A stretch of 64,000 nucleotides of DNA from Echiichthys vipera (taxonomy: Eukaryota > Chordata > Actinopteri > Perciformes > Trachinidae): NCBI GenBank assembly GCA_963691815.1, contig OY829663.1, positions 5,925,523 to 5,989,522 of the forward strand, in the 5' to 3' direction. Both the position numbers and the translations under genes were made by a program. Positions 48,303 through 61,862 of the stretch are shown here, one piece after another (the first letter of the stretch is position 1; the number at the start of each line of letters is the position of its first letter). The notes below the pieces were generated by a model, which did no database searches, had not been told where the DNA came from, and saw only the letters and a list, made by a program, of their open reading frames with translations.

Positions 48303-48514
48303 ATCTAGTATGACCTCAGGATTATCTTCTCTGATTCTCCTTTATAGTGAAAATTGTCCATTTGATGGGGTCATGTTTTAAAGAGTGACCAGACAGTACG
48401 GAGGAGAAAAGAAGTTGCTCTCTTCTTTCATTTTGTCCACTTTTCCTATGCTGAAAACCCCACAGAGGGATACTGCAATAAGATAGGTCAGGGTGACTCC
48501 TATTACTGCGAGCA

Positions 48515-48662
<148 letters not shown>

Positions 48663-49530
48663 CTATCAAAAAAAGGAAAGGAAGGCCGGGCAAAAGGAAG
48701 TAAAAACTGCTATCAGCGTGTTTGATCAGAATATGTTTACTTGACTGGAAGAAATGGCCTTTCAAAGCCTCGCCTGAGACTAAAAACAGCAACAAAACGT
48801 CACCATATCTGAAAAGACTGTCGAAAACTGTACAAACAGCTTTTGATATAGATTGGGCTTTTTAAAAAAAAAGGTCTAATCATAAAAGAAACGTGGTTGT
48901 TTGCCCAGAGAACTCTTTGTAAAGTGAGAACGCGGAAATAGGACGAGAAAGAGAAGAGGAAAGCGTTTCACGTGGCATCTTCACTCACATCCTCCCCGAG
49001 CAAAGAGGAGGTGAAAATAAGGGAGGAAGAAGAGTAAGGAGGAGAAGAAGAAGAAGGCGGCTGTGGCTATTTAAACGGCTCAAGTCGAACGCACACCCTC
49101 TGCTAAACAGTGGGTTAAGAAAGTACTTTTTGCCCGTGCTGGATGTCAGGGGAGGGAGAACAGACCACACTGCATTCTTTTGTATTGAGGTCACTTTTTT
49201 CTTCTCAACTGTTCTGAAGCACTCAGCAAACTTAGGGCTGGACTGCAAAGCTCGGTCTAATGGAGCACCGAGGGATCTACTGCACATGCTCAGAAGGGGC
49301 ATTACCTACCGTTGTATCATCTTCCCAGAGAGCATCAGGCATAACCCAATAATGGGAAGAAACAGGGTGCTGTAATATTATTATATAATTAAAGAATCAA
49401 ACCATCCACATGAGGGAAAAGGGTCAGCATGCAGTTGGTATGCTGAGCTGTGACTTAGCTTTGCTCAAATCACAGAAATCTCAGGGATCCATCCCCCAAA
49501 AGTGGATTAATATACCATTAAACTCTTTCA
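48663..49530. other. Intergenic, nothing recognised
   Basis: A purine-rich stretch (about 48940-49060, GAGGAGAAGAAGAAGAAGG) is present. No gene is recognised. Confidence 0.45.
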
Positions 49531-49832
49531 GGGGGGCGGCAGTACCTCAGTACAAAGGTGACTTGGCTGGGAACCGGAGGGTTGCCTGTGTGGAGTCCCT
49601 GTGTGGACCATGAATGGAGTGTGGACTGGTGGCTGGAGAGGTGCAAGTTCATCTCCTGGGCACTGCCAAGGTGCTGTTGATCCATTGGCAGCCCCCTCGC
49701 TTTGACATCTCTCCATCAATTGCCTGTTTGTGCATGTGTGTGTATTTCGGACCTGTGTGTTTGTAACATGAATAATAACAGAGTGAAAAAATAGAATTTC
49801 CCTTGCGGGATAAATAAAAGTAATTCTTCTTC
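49531..49832 (+). mobile_element. tRNA-derived SINE, family 1, copy d
   Basis: It starts GGGGGGCGGCAGTACCTCAG, the fullest 5' head in the window, and has a disrupted B box (TGTGTGGAGTCCC). A deletion removes the GCAAGGCACCGAACCCCC segment. The tail TTGCGGGATAAATAAAAGTA leads into TTCTTC. Confidence 0.87.
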
Positions 49833-50334
49833 AGACACCTACTGAAACAATAACACATGCTATAATATGCATATTAATGTTATTGCTACCTTCACTCTTG
49901 CAACATGTCAACATCTGTCATTGAAAATAGTGTCTTGGTACATTGCTCCAGAATCCGTGATGATGCTTTGATAAGCATGATTTCAAAGTAAAAGCGTCTT
50001 AAATGTAATAAAATGTAAGCAAGGACAACAAAATACAACGAATCTAGCCTGTGGGTGGATAAGTATTGTGCTATGCCGTCCTAGAGCATTACATAAAAGT
50101 TTCATATGCTCGTTCTCTGGTCTTTAACTGCTCTGGTTGAGATTGTCAGTAGGATGTTTGTATTCAGAGAAGTATTGAGCGATCACGTTCGAGCAGGCAT
50201 TGGTTGCATGCAGGTAAACAGTCCGTGCTGAGAGCAAACGAGGCGCAACACGCCGCCTTGTATCTGACGACAACATAGCTTTTGTTTTTATTTATCTGCA
50301 TTTATATTCAGATATCCTTCTCTCAACTCCAACG
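49833..50334. other. Intergenic, possible upstream region of a small exon
   Basis: No repeat is recognised. The sequence just before 50335 (CTCTCAACTCCAACG) gives a good start-codon context to the candidate exon. Confidence 0.35.
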
Positions 50335-50756
50335 ATGGCCGCCGCTCGCAAGAGGAAGCCCTGGCCTCCTCCCAACGAGGTTTGTCGCGCTTGTAACTTC
50401 GTCACACTACTGTTATATTTTACATTTTGTCTTTATTTCACTCCTCTGAATCCTATGTATCTGTCTTGACCCTAGTGTTATTTATACATTGTCTTAAAGC
50501 CTTTTCATTCTTGTGTAATGTACTTAGAATTGCTGTTGAAAGTTGCTATATAAATAAACTTGACCCGTCTTACGTCCACCTCTGCTTCTCCGACATCCTA
50601 ATTCACACAAACACAATAAGTCGGGAAAATGTAGTTCTCGTTTTAGCCACTTGAGCGAAGAACGAGTGCTTTCATTTTTCACCTGTCCACAGAAGCAAAC
50701 ACCAACGAGTTACCTGTCAAAGCACGTGATCAGAAAACATGCCCACACCAAGATCT
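50335..50756 (+). pseudogene. Candidate two-exon fragment of an unknown gene
   Basis: Exon A (50335-50379) would read MAAARKRKPWPPPNE, with a strong start context (A at -3, G at +4) and a weak GTTTGT donor. Exon B (50693-50756) follows an acceptor CCACAG, is in frame, reads QTPTSYLSKHVIRKHAHTKI and ends at a GTAAGT donor. The His/Lys-rich exon B resembles part of a zinc-finger linker region, but there are no Cys pairs. I could not find a third exon. It may be a decayed or duplicated gene start, or chance. The intron includes a retroposon-like tail. Confidence 0.25.
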
Positions 50757-51568
50757 GTAAGTCTGATACAAATGAATGCATCTTAACTTGTGCTACTGGC
50801 AGAAATCGACTTTCAGTAATATAATTTCCAATGTGATTACCTTCCACATTCACTAATCTCATTAGAAGACGGTCCTTGGCACCTCAACCTAAAAAAAACA
50901 CAGTTATTCTCACACAAATAACACAAACAAGCATGCAGAGTGTCGTTTACCTCAGGACACCATTCCTGTGGTTCTCTGTTTGGTCCTGGAGGAAGTCCTA
51001 CACGTCTACACCATTTCATCCTTCACTGCCATGTGCTGATGTAACGTCAAGCACTGGGACCAGGGGGCCTTGAGAAAACAACACTGGCAGAATGTGAAAA
51101 GAGTCGTTTTGCACCTTTACTGAAAAGCCATGAGGCAACAACACTGATTCACAGCCTTGTAAAGGGATGAGGCACATGTTCCATTTGTATCACAGCAAAC
51201 AAAACGTGCAGGGCTTTAGGGTAAATACTGAGATCATAATGAAACGGTTGGTTAATACTATATACTACCATCTAATGTGTGATAAAGTGTGTATGAAACT
51301 GGCTGCTTATGTGGAGGCTTGCAGCGTTTCTTTTCCTCCATACGATATCCTCACATATGGTCCACACATGAATATTACGGGTCTGGTCCTTTTATTTTTT
51401 TATTTGAAACTATTGAGCTGCACTCATGACACAAGAGAGGCCGAACACAGAGAGAGGAAGGCTCTGCACACAGCTATGAAACTAATGTCGACTAAACAGA
51501 ACCAGGACTAGTCTTTTGACTTTTACTTTACTAAATGCATGAGTTATGTTCACATCATTTGGATGATG
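50757..51568. other. Intergenic, nothing recognised
   Basis: A 114-codon plus-strand frame (51167-51511) has no recognisable domain and no convincing splice context. Confidence 0.4.
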
Positions 51569-51664
51569 GCTGGGAACCAGAGGGTCGCCGGTTCAAGTCC
51601 CTGTGTGGACCACGAATGGAGTGTGGACTGGTGGCTGGAGAGGTGCCAGTTCATCTCCTGGGCA
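51569..51664 (+). mobile_element. tRNA-derived SINE, family 1, copy e, 5' fragment
   Basis: Only GGCTGGGAACCAGAGGGTCG, the B box GGTTCAAGTCC and the body up to CAGTTCATCTCCTGGGCA are left. The rest is missing. Confidence 0.85.
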
Positions 51665-54600
51665 ATAACAAACCTCCCTTATTTTATTAAAAATGTACCT
51701 TAGACCTGGTGAGATATTTGAGACAATGTTTGAGTGGATGTGCAAATAAGAAATGACATGAAAGTTTACATATTTGTAAAATAACATTTAAAGAATCTGA
51801 AGTTTCTGAAATAAAGGAGCCAATGAGATGCAAGGATCTCAAAGCCACTTAGAGCTGCAAGTCAACGGACAGAAATATAACTATTTTAATAATCAATAAG
51901 TCAATGAACTAAAGTTTCATGCAAAAATGGCAGAAAATGCTATTTTCAGACTTGCAAATATGGAGATTTCCTGCTTTTCAATGATTTATATCATATTAAA
52001 AGACATTTTTCACTATGTTCTGACATTTTACAGACCAGAAAATCACCTGCAGATGAACTGATAATGACAGTTTGCAGTCCTAACACCATTATAGTAGGTT
52101 TTAAGTGAATAGGGTGCTAAAATTGTCCAAGATAACAACGCAATGAACACCATAAAGTTTTGAGTTTATGTTTACACAATAACATATAGTCTACAATGTT
52201 CAGTGAATTTGTTGGACACCTTGTGCATCCTGTACAAATACAGTATGTGATCAATACACATTTTGTTAATTTTTCCGCAAAAAAACAAAACAAATGCCAA
52301 TCCGCAATTTCCTAGACGGTTGATGTAGTTCACCTTTCTCTCTTATTATCTGCTGTTGTCCTAAAGGAAAAATATCCAGACATTGGACAGTTAGACTAAT
52401 GCCTTTAACTTCTGCTCGTCTGTATCGGGGGGAAAAAAGAGAGAATCCTACAAGATGGAGACCGCCAAGATTGTACTTTACTGCCTTCCAGTAAAAACTT
52501 GGGGCAGATAGTGTGGACCAATCATAATAAGGAGTATTAACAGGTTTTAGTTCATCCGCTTACTGCAGAAATATATACACCCAAGGTTCTCTCTTTGGGT
52601 TATACACTACAGCTGGACAGTGCTTCCTGCATGTAGACATAGAAAATATAAAGATCAAGTCAAATATCTGTAGGTAATAAGACGTTCCTGTGCTTAAAGA
52701 CTTGACCAGAATATCATTGTCTCAGCAGTGTAAAAACTAGGACGCTGTTCATTTCTGTGGCTGAGGGGAGAGTATGAGTCATCCGACAGATGGGAAATTT
52801 TTCCCTGCATAGTTACAGGCTTCCCTATTTCCACTTCAAGTCTCTCTGAGTTTGAGGTTACCTACTGTCTTTGCTGCCTCTCTATTTTCTGGTTCTCTAG
52901 AAATAATGGAGCCTCGATATAGATGTTAAAATTAATCCTAACACCTCCTCTCCCTTGTCTTTCTCTCCTTGCCTCTCTTTGTTTGTCTTTTTCCTCTCTC
53001 ATACTCAGCTCTACCTCCTACTCTCCCCCCTTTTCTCCTCACATGTGAGCATCTCCATGGGCCACAGTATTTATGAGAGCTCGAAGAGGGGCGGCATGCA
53101 GGCAGCTGGAGAAACGACATTTCCAGACGGGATCTCTGAGCTCATTTCCCCCCGATCATTCCTTACAAACTCACTAACAGAGTCAGACTTTCAGCCTCAA
53201 ATCATAGTTTTTTTTAGGTCCTGTTTATAAGTTAAAAGTTTACACCTGGTGGAGCTGAGGAGAAAAACATAGATCTGTAAAACATAGTTTGTTTGCAGAG
53301 ATGGCTACAAATTAAATGGGAATTCTTGATATTTAAGTGACTGATCCTGAAACACCACAAAAGCCTTTTTTTAAGCATACGAAGGCTATTCGGAAAATGT
53401 AAAGAATCCAAAAAAGAGAAAATAGGGATAAAAGGACAAGGCAATGTAGTTAAAGCACTGAATAACTTTCCCAGATGTTGGGAAGACCGGCGTCAAACCA
53501 CCCTGAAGAGACTGCAGGTCAACTGGAAATCACATTCAGGGAGAAAAAGGAAAGAAAACTGTAACAATCCCGACCAAAAGCATCACTTTAGCTACATTTC
53601 TCTTCAAAATGCATCAGTAAGCCTATGAGTCAAAAGTTGGTGTTTCAAAATACGTCCTTACATTCGTATCTAATCTGGAGATTATAGGCATATAGGTTAA
53701 AACTGGCATCACTTTTTCCTTTTTTTGAGAAGAATATTCCATCCTGACATAATTGTGCTAACTCCCCTCTCCACTTTCTCTGCGTTGTAGGACAGTTTGA
53801 ACTATTGTGGCAGTGAAATACGACACCCACATGCACAGCGGGGCTTCTTGGTTTGTCTTATGGCCTCTGATGTTGTGCTAACATGTAGATAATCAACATG
53901 AAAGTCGTCAGATGAGGGAAAACTTTGAGGGTTTCCTATAATAATAAAATCACTGTAAAGTCGTTTGTTCTGGAGCTTCTGCACATCATCTTTGGCAATG
54001 AAGCTTTTGAACTCTAACTACAAAAGTGAACACTCTCCTCTGGTGATACTAAGAGAAGCCTTTTAGATAAACTTCCCTCTGTCCGGTATGCTCTCTCTCC
54101 CCCTCTCTTTCTCTCTGCCTTTCCCTGTTTTAAGTGCCACGCTTGCCAGCAGTCTTGCACATTATCTGAAGTCAGGGAAGGATTCAGTCATATTTTCCAT
54201 CCCCGCTCTGTGTCTGACTGGATGTCTGCGCTGGTGGGAGAGAAAGAAAGAGAGCAGGCAGGGAGAAAAAGAGGGAGGGATGGCGAGCTAGAGTTTGGAT
54301 GGGGGCTGGGAGTGTGGAGAAATCCAGATGCATCCAGAGACGAGAGGAAAACCAGACCAAGAAACACACAAAACGTATTTTATCTGACGTTTATGTTTGA
54401 AAGAGAAACAAAGCTAACAGATACGTAGCTGTGCAGCACATCAACTCTAGAAAAACCTTGACACCATGTGGGTATAAAGAGGAGACCAGTAATCTGACCT
54501 TACATCAGCAGACATTAAGCTGTCATTGCATAGGACAGTGAGTGACATGGTACCATGATGGTGACTTTGGGGCTTTAGATTTGTTTCCCCCTCCACCATT

Positions 54601-54904
54601 TTCTCTCACGCCCCAAAGGGGAGGTGATGTGTCGTGATGGGTGGAGCTCATTAAATGAGAGGCTGGATTTATTCAGCAGCTGAGCTCTAGTTTCAAAAAC
54701 AGTTGACATGATTGAAATAGTTTGCCGTCCATTTACCCTTTATAACACACCAGTTCCACTTCGCAAAATAAGCAGCTAAAGGTATTTTAGCCGCCTGAAA
54801 AAAAAAACCCAATATCAGTTCAAGTGTACAGCATATTAAGAATATTTCCCCCGCTTTACATTGCCGTCAAACGGACATTTTTAACGTGGAACTGAAGCTG
54901 TTCT
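51665..54904. other. Gene-poor intergenic sequence, nothing recognised
   Basis: I see no exon with homology, RNA gene or named repeat. Short CT-rich patches lie near 52947-53040 and 54090-54125. Confidence 0.45.
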
Positions 54905-55141
54905 ATGCTCTCGTCAAAGCCACCAGACGCCTTTAAACAAAACAATAATTTTATCTCAGAGCACGGGGGTTGTTGGTCTACTGCTGCCTAGGACTAGTAG
55001 TTTGTTGGTTTTGTTAGTTTCTACACAATAACACAAACAAACTAACTGATCTAGGCAGTGGTACACCAACAACTCCTGTGTTCTGTGTGGTAAAATTACT
55101 GTTTTTTTGTCAATAGAGTCCAGTGGCTTTGATGAGAGCAT
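54905..55141. mobile_element. Fold-back MITE, copy 2
   Basis: The ends are inverted copies: TATGCTCTCGTCAAAGCCAC and, inverted from the right, AATGCTCTCATCAAAGCCAC. Inside are TTTATCTCAGAGCACGGGGG and, mirrored, CTCCTGTGTTCTGTGTGGTA, with ACACAATAACACAAACAAAC in the centre as in copy 1 (17981-18240). There is no coding capacity. Confidence 0.78.
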
Positions 55142-57660
55142 TGATACTGATTTGCCGTCAGAAAGAGCAATCTGTAAAGTAAAGAAGGGGAAATACTCTA
55201 AACATAGCGTACACCGTAACTGATATTGTTGTTTTTTTAGGTGGGCCTTTTTTCAATGCCCCCATCCAAAGCACTGCATTGCTTAGCTTCCTTGTCGGTA
55301 CTCTTGTCTTCTTCTCCAAACTAGGGGCGTGCCGACTGCCGCTACTGTAGGTAACACACTTACTATGGCTAAATACCCTCATACAACCCCACTTGAAAAA
55401 TTCTGAACCATCCCTTTAACTTCTGGTGATTCATTGAAATCATGCATCTATAGCATGAATCCCAGACGCCCATTGCCTGCGAGCGCAGAAAATGACTGTC
55501 CTGAATGTAAATGACTACTGTTGTGGTGAGAGTGGTGCTCAGCCGGCAAGCACCAGCCCCAGTCTGCAGACTAAAAAGACAAAAGTTGGGCCTTCATGAG
55601 ATGATTGCAGTTCACATAGGGCTCTGCTTGAAGTAACAGTCAGAAGTGGGCTGAAGCACTCACCCTGTAATTGAGCATTTACCCATAACGCCGCGTGGAA
55701 GTCTCTCTTTTTTTTCATCTCTTTTTTTTTCAACTGATGCTACTGCTTTGAATGAACTTGCAAAGTCTGACTGGGGCTGAAAGGTTTATTTTCACAGAGG
55801 CGACTGATGTACAGTCACACTAGTGATTTGCCCGTCTGCACACGTACGCGGCAGACTCGACTGTGAACGAGGAGCTCTGCTGGAGACCTGAAGTTTACCA
55901 AGGTGTCGAGTCTTATTAGGTTTTATTAAATTACGTTAGTGGTGATGTTAACTGTAGTGGTGCCACGTCATAACTGTGGACAGATTTGTGTCAGTCATTT
56001 GCCATTTATAGAGAGATCACAACAGAGGTGCAGACAGGAAATGGTTAGGGAGAGAGAGAGAGGTATGACATGCAACAAAGGCCGAAAAGCCGTTGACATG
56101 GGCCGACGACTAGTGTCAAAAAACTAGGTCGACAGACACTCACTGTCGGACCAACTTTGTCTGACTGTCGGCTCGGTGCGTCACAACATCAAGAGCTAAA
56201 ATACCAACCGTGAACCAGAACTCTGGCTGCATCTCTCTCTCCTTCATCATATGTTCTGAAATGTTGTTTTTTTAAGTGACAAATGCATCATTTAGAGAAG
56301 AGCCATGAAGGGGAATTAATCATTATTCTACTTCTGAATACATTTTGATAATTACTGACCGATACAAGCTGTATTTCTTTTACTATTCTGCGTTAATTTC
56401 AATGCTGTTCGTTTGAGGTAAATGATAAATGTTTATTCTGTGAATTTGCTGAACTAATGAGGCAATCGCTGCACTAAATCAGTGGGTTTCAGGTACCCAC
56501 TGACCCACTCCGATCAAAATCGGACTGTAAGTTACACTTTAATGTGAGATGTTTCACAAAACCTTTTTGCATTAATTCAGTTGTCTTTAGAAAACACTAA
56601 ATTGACTTGACACCATGAAGCTTTACCAACAATATGCTCTCTGTCCACATATGTTTGCGTCATAATTCTCCTTGTTTGTTGTACTTTATAAAACGTTTCA
56701 TAGTTGAGGGAACGTAGCTTTCAGGAAATGATTCTGCCCAATAATTCATCTTTACCCTGATTATTTTCCAGAAGAACTGTTAAGATAAACATTAAAACAG
56801 TTGGGTAGTACTCCTGATAACAGCCATTTAGAAATTTAAAGATACACCGTACAGTTTTATTTGCAATACTGTATTTTCCTCATCATACCCTGTAATTTGT
56901 CTGAGGCAGGTGGGCTTACAATGGGCTTCTTTGTAAACACAGCATGAAAAACCTGCAATTGAAAATCATTTAAAAACATCATAATGGTCTGGAACAAAGG
57001 GTTAACAGCAAGTAATAGTGGCCTTATCGCCAAATGCCCGTGAGGCAGTGATTTTGAGGAGACATTATGGTTTTTAAAAAAAGCAAAAAACAAATACATG
57101 CCCCTAGGCACCTCAAATAAGGTGCATGGAAATGCACCTCCGGGCAGCTAGTGATAGAGAGAAGTGAGGGAGGAAGACAGAGAGGGTTTGGCTTTGTTAG
57201 AGAAGGAGCAGCCAAAGTCTCAGAGGACTACAAGTAGAAACACGTGGACAAGGCCAGGCAGATGCTACGTGTTGCTGGCTGCTGCTGAGAGGCTTGCTGG
57301 GGAATGCACAGTTTGGGCCTTTTTTAGTTACTGTGCAAGCTCTGCCTCGTCTACATGCTGCATGTTAACTGCATATGCAAAGATGCCGTCTCCAGAATGT
57401 GAGGATTACTGCTGATCGACTCAAGCAAATAGAGTTTCTTTACTGTAGCTCCATTAGCGTCAGTACAGGGAATGTTTCAAGTAAGAGCTGTAGGGCGACT
57501 AGATGTCCCGAAAAATCCAGTACAGTCCCATATTACGAGCCACTGTTCTGAGTTTTTTGCCGTGTACAGGATTACCACAAATTGACTGTGCAAAGCGTCA
57601 ATACATAGCTATGAAGCTGTTGAAATAAAACATTTAAGGAGGGATATTAAACCATCCATC
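55142..57660. other. Gene-poor intergenic sequence, nothing recognised
   Basis: No gene is recognised. A patch near 56088-56180 (GGGCCGACGACTAGTGTC, ACTGTCGGCTCGGTGCGTCA) may be the end of an old DNA element. Confidence 0.4.
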
Positions 57661-57676
57661 GCTGACATGGAACCCA

Positions 57677-57835
57677 GTGTACCTGGACCTGGTGAACATC
57701 CAGACAAAAAGTAAATACGTCACTGCAGATTCAAACGAAGCATTTTGCAAAGTCTGCAGGAAAGAATTTGGCTTTTTGCAACAAAGGGAGGCCGACGTCA
57801 CACTGTTGCCTACCTCAAAGTCAGTGTTTCGCTTT
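57677..57835 (+). pseudogene. Decayed BED-type zinc-finger / hAT transposase-like fragment
   Basis: One frame reads SKYVTADSNEAFCKVCRKEF followed by GFLQQREADVTLLPTSKS. AFCKVCRKEF at this spacing resembles the Cys-x2-Cys half of BED-type zinc fingers carried by fish hAT transposases and their domesticated relatives, and ADVTLLPTSKS sits where the paired His residues would be. Those His are absent, so the finger is broken. Nothing else of a transposase is seen nearby. Confidence 0.35.
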
Positions 57836-60640
57836 CCTAGTGTTGAATTCATGATTATGAACAAAAAAAGAGTGTTGATTTCTGTCTTTGACATGTTTTA
57901 CTGTTTGTTGACACTGAGTGTAATGTACTGGAGGCCACGCCCACCGTGGCCATGTGACTGTGACCAACCCCCAACTCCCCAACCCTGAATTTTCCCCCAT
58001 TTTCATCTGGCTACCCTCGTACGAGTTGACGCATCCTGAGGGTCTGCACCACTTTGAACAAACACACCATCCCCTCCACCATTTAAACAGCTTCCGTTCA
58101 TAAATGCTTCTCAATCACTCTGTTCTCATTAACGAGACGAAAGCCGTGAAAAATCTGGAGCGTAAAGCGTAACGACACCTTTTCCCACAACCTGTTACAT
58201 CTCAGGCTCATGTACATCCACACGCTGCCCGTGACAAACTCAGAATTGTCAAATCTTGTCATATTTGGCAAAGCTTGGTGGCTTCAATTCTATTATATTT
58301 GTACTTCTTCTTCTCTTATGGCTAAAAAGCACTGTCTAAAAAGAAGGGATTCCTAGTGATGACCTATGTTGACAGTCCTGAAAGTTGTGTTATTTTTAGC
58401 TGAAGAAACTGACGGTGATTTCTTTGCTAAGATGTGATAAATATCTTGTCCAGAAGTTAGAAAACATGTAGCTCCAAGCTACAAGTGGTAGGATATTCGA
58501 ATGCAGCAGAAACGCTATAAACTCATTCTGAACGCTTTCACCCAAACCACCAGTCTGAACTCTGGGAGACTCGCCACAAAAGAATATATTATAGATTGCA
58601 GCAGCTCCAAACACCAGAAAATTACCAGTTCTATTTAAACACTTTCCTGTGAGCTTCGGCTTCACTTCACTCATGGAAAGTCACTGAGAAAGTGCTGCTT
58701 TAAATACTGCTTCTATCTCGTGATGAAATACAATATTTTAACAGCATTTTTTCAGAACATGGATATAAGAAAGAGAATCAAACCAAAAGTCATACTACTG
58801 TGCCGTGGAAAAGGTGATTTTTAAGTCAAACTCACAGAGACAGCACACACCCACATGTCTTATCAAATGGGTTTCCTTTGTCAAACAAGATCGCTCGAAA
58901 CAGGACTTCCCTATTTTCATTTAATTCAAAACACCCTGAAATGTGTGATAACTGTGACTTTATCAAATCCTTTCTTTTCTTATCCCCCAGAAAAAAAGTC
59001 GCTTAAATGGCTGTGTCTTATTTTGAATGTGACCTTGTGGGAGTTAGAAGTGTCCTATTTCTTCACACATACAGGAGAGCTTTGTTGCAGTTTTATTTAA
59101 ATTTACATTATCAGAAAAATCCATAGCAGCATCTCCACGCTTCAGGAAAGGTGACGTAAACCTCCTGCAGGCTGCAATGCGTGTTACACAAGTGCACCTT
59201 ATGGAAAATATGGAAGGAAAAATGTGAAGAGTCAGTGAAATGGAGATTGACAGGCGTCTGTCTGTTTGGCAGGTGTTTGAGCAGAAAGCCGGCTTTCATT
59301 AGACGAGGAACAGATGCTTAAAACGTAGGCTACCCGCTTAGCGCAAACAAAATCACTGACCACAAAAAAAATTCTCAGACACTGCAGCTGAAACAATATC
59401 AAGCCAATGTTTGCACCGACCGTGTACACGTGGATGTCCAAATGGCTGAAAGACTCATTAATAGATTATAATTGGCCAATAAACTTTTTTTTACTAGTTG
59501 TGATAATTTGGGGAAACTTATTTCAACTTGTTGCTAGTATTTTAGATAGAACCTAGTAGCTACTAAAGCTAGAAGGCTATAGCTAATACCTTTGATGTAC
59601 TATGGTTGTTGTAAGAGCCTAGCTAGCATGCTAGATAAAACATGCTTCAGATAAAAAAAGTGAGCTTTTTAAGATCTTTTTGGATATTTTGTGTAATTTC
59701 TCAATCATGGGAGAACTTACCTCTATGATGATTTCATACTTAGAAGCTAATGAAGCTAGTAGGCTATGTAGCTAGTAACGTTAGTTTCCATAAGCTGCTT
59801 GAATTTTACTATTTTCATTGCATTTCTATTTTTTTCTTCCAAATAGATTCAGTTTTGTTTTGTTTGTTAGCTATCGACATTTCAGACATGTTGTGGTCTA
59901 TTTTGTTTTTGTTGTTGATCTAGTAAGTATGTCATATAGCATGATATAGTAAGCATGTTAGCTACAAAATGCTACAAAATTGACTCTCTAACCAGGCCAT
60001 CTGCTACTTGAATGAAATATCGTAGGTTAGTGACATTGCTGTAACACTGTGTTGAGCTCACATAGCCTTCCTACAGGTGAGATGCAGAACCAGTGCATTA
60101 AAATCAATATTCTATCTTTATAAATGTAATGCATCAAGGTTTGATCAAAACACAAAAGGTCTGATTCATTTTCATCTCAACTCAACTCAAAGGAACTGAT
60201 TCTGTCGGAAGAGCCGTTCAACCCATCACAGGTTATTACTCGCTGCATTTTCTGGCAAATGTCAGGACAATCACAGGAACATAATAACACTTTAATCTCA
60301 AGGTAATGTACGTTAATGAGCACAGAGAGCAGTCATACTGTATTTTATAAACTCTTCATTCTCAAAATGGATTCATTCCCCTGAACTATTGAGCTCACAT
60401 ACAGTAAAATATGATTACACAATTTCCACTCCTGGATCCGGCTAAATGCCTTCTGAATGTTTAGTATTTAGATTCTTCAGTGAGTCCAACTACTGAAGAC
60501 AGGATGGGCTCTTTGGGTTGAATGTCAGAAAAAGTAGAAGACAACAGCAGAAAGGTCAGTTTGGGCCATATTATAGTTGTAGAAGCTGCAACGTGTCCAT
60601 AGTGTAACGAGACTGCTTTGTGGATCTGCCAAATTTTCTT
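57836..60640. other. Gene-poor intergenic sequence, nothing recognised
   Basis: No exon or repeat family is recognised. The region about 59520-59960 is rich in scattered GCTAGTA/AGCTA words, probably a degraded repeat. Confidence 0.4.
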
Positions 60641-60712
60641 CTCTCTCTCCCTCCCTCTCTCCCTCTCTCCCTCTCTCCCTCCCTCCCTCCCTCTCACCCT
60701 CCCTCCCTGTCT
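60641..60712. repeat. CCCT/CT-rich low-complexity tract
   Basis: About 70 bp of CTCTCTCC and CCCT repeats. Confidence 0.9.
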
Positions 60713-61730
60713 CTAACATCATGGGATGGCCATGTCTCCTTTGGAAAAGGTGGATTTTTAAAACAGGTTATTGTAAATGCGTTAAAACACTTGGTTTTGG
60801 CTTCTGGATTAGTGTCAATGGAGACAAAGACAAAAGTACTATTGGTAGCCCACACTGTATTTGTCTGAAGGAGTAACAGTGGTGGAGGAAGGAATCAGGT
60901 GCTTTATAATGAAGGGGTTCAGTGTGTGTGCAAATACATTTAATAATGTATACATGTGGTCTATATAAACAGTATGCTGGTGTGAAGCTGCAGTTGCTGG
61001 TATGTGCTTAAGACCGTGTATAGACCAAGAATTAAAAAACACATAGATGTCAGAGTTTTAATACATATAATACCCTGATTATGATTCTCTCTGAAGAATG
61101 TCTGCAAACGAAAGAAGATCTGAAGTACTTGTACATAGAAAATAGTTAAGTCTACATGCATCCTCACATCATCTTGGTAATATTTGAATCTCCATCTGGT
61201 TTGGGCTCCGTGCGTAAATTGCGCACGAAAGACATCATTCTGAACCCATTCCCTTCTTCTTTAAAGAAACCACTGAGCCCATGCTGTCATAAAATAAAGG
61301 AATTTAAATAAAATATCTTCCTGTAAAACTAAAAGAAAAACAGTCCTCAGCGCATCCTTAATAAACTGGGGCCTAATGAAGGCTGCAACTGGAAATGACC
61401 TGCTCTATAAATAAAATCATCCAGTGTCCAGAGGATTGAGAGTCAGCTCAGCAACACAATGTCTCAAGTTGGATGCCGAAAAAAACAAAACAGCCCAACA
61501 AAAGCCTTAATGAGGAAAGTCCATGGAGAAGCAGAAGAGGATGAAACGCGTCTGAACGGTGGTGAGCCGGCGCGTAAATGACGAGCGTCCTCACCGTCCA
61601 CGTTTTCGCTGAAACGTGAACTTGTTTGACATGTTTGGAGACGGCCCCCCTCTCTGATGAAGGAGGGACTCTGACTCTGAACATGTACAAGTTATCTGGT
61701 GCGCACGGGACCTCCCCAAAAGTTTGGGCA
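60713..61730 (+). promoter_or_regulatory. Upstream flank of col1a1
   Basis: About 1 kb of unique sequence before the TATA box, with no coding exon. It probably holds proximal control elements, but I cannot assign individual sites with confidence. Confidence 0.35.
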
Positions 61731-61737
61731 TATAAAA
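61731..61737 (+). promoter_or_regulatory. col1a1 TATA box
   Basis: TATAAAA, preceded by GTTTGGGCA, lies 156 bases before the main ATG. A start of transcription near 61760 gives a 5' UTR of about 130 bases, similar to mammalian COL1A1. Confidence 0.8.
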
Positions 61738-61862
61738 GCCAAGCTAAGTCATTTGTTTAAGCAGTAGGGAGTTTCTGCTAGGGTCTGGATTTGGAGTTAC
61801 ACACACCCGACCCTACCCTGTATGAGTGGTGTCTGAGGAGAAAAAAGGATTCCCCCTGTGTC

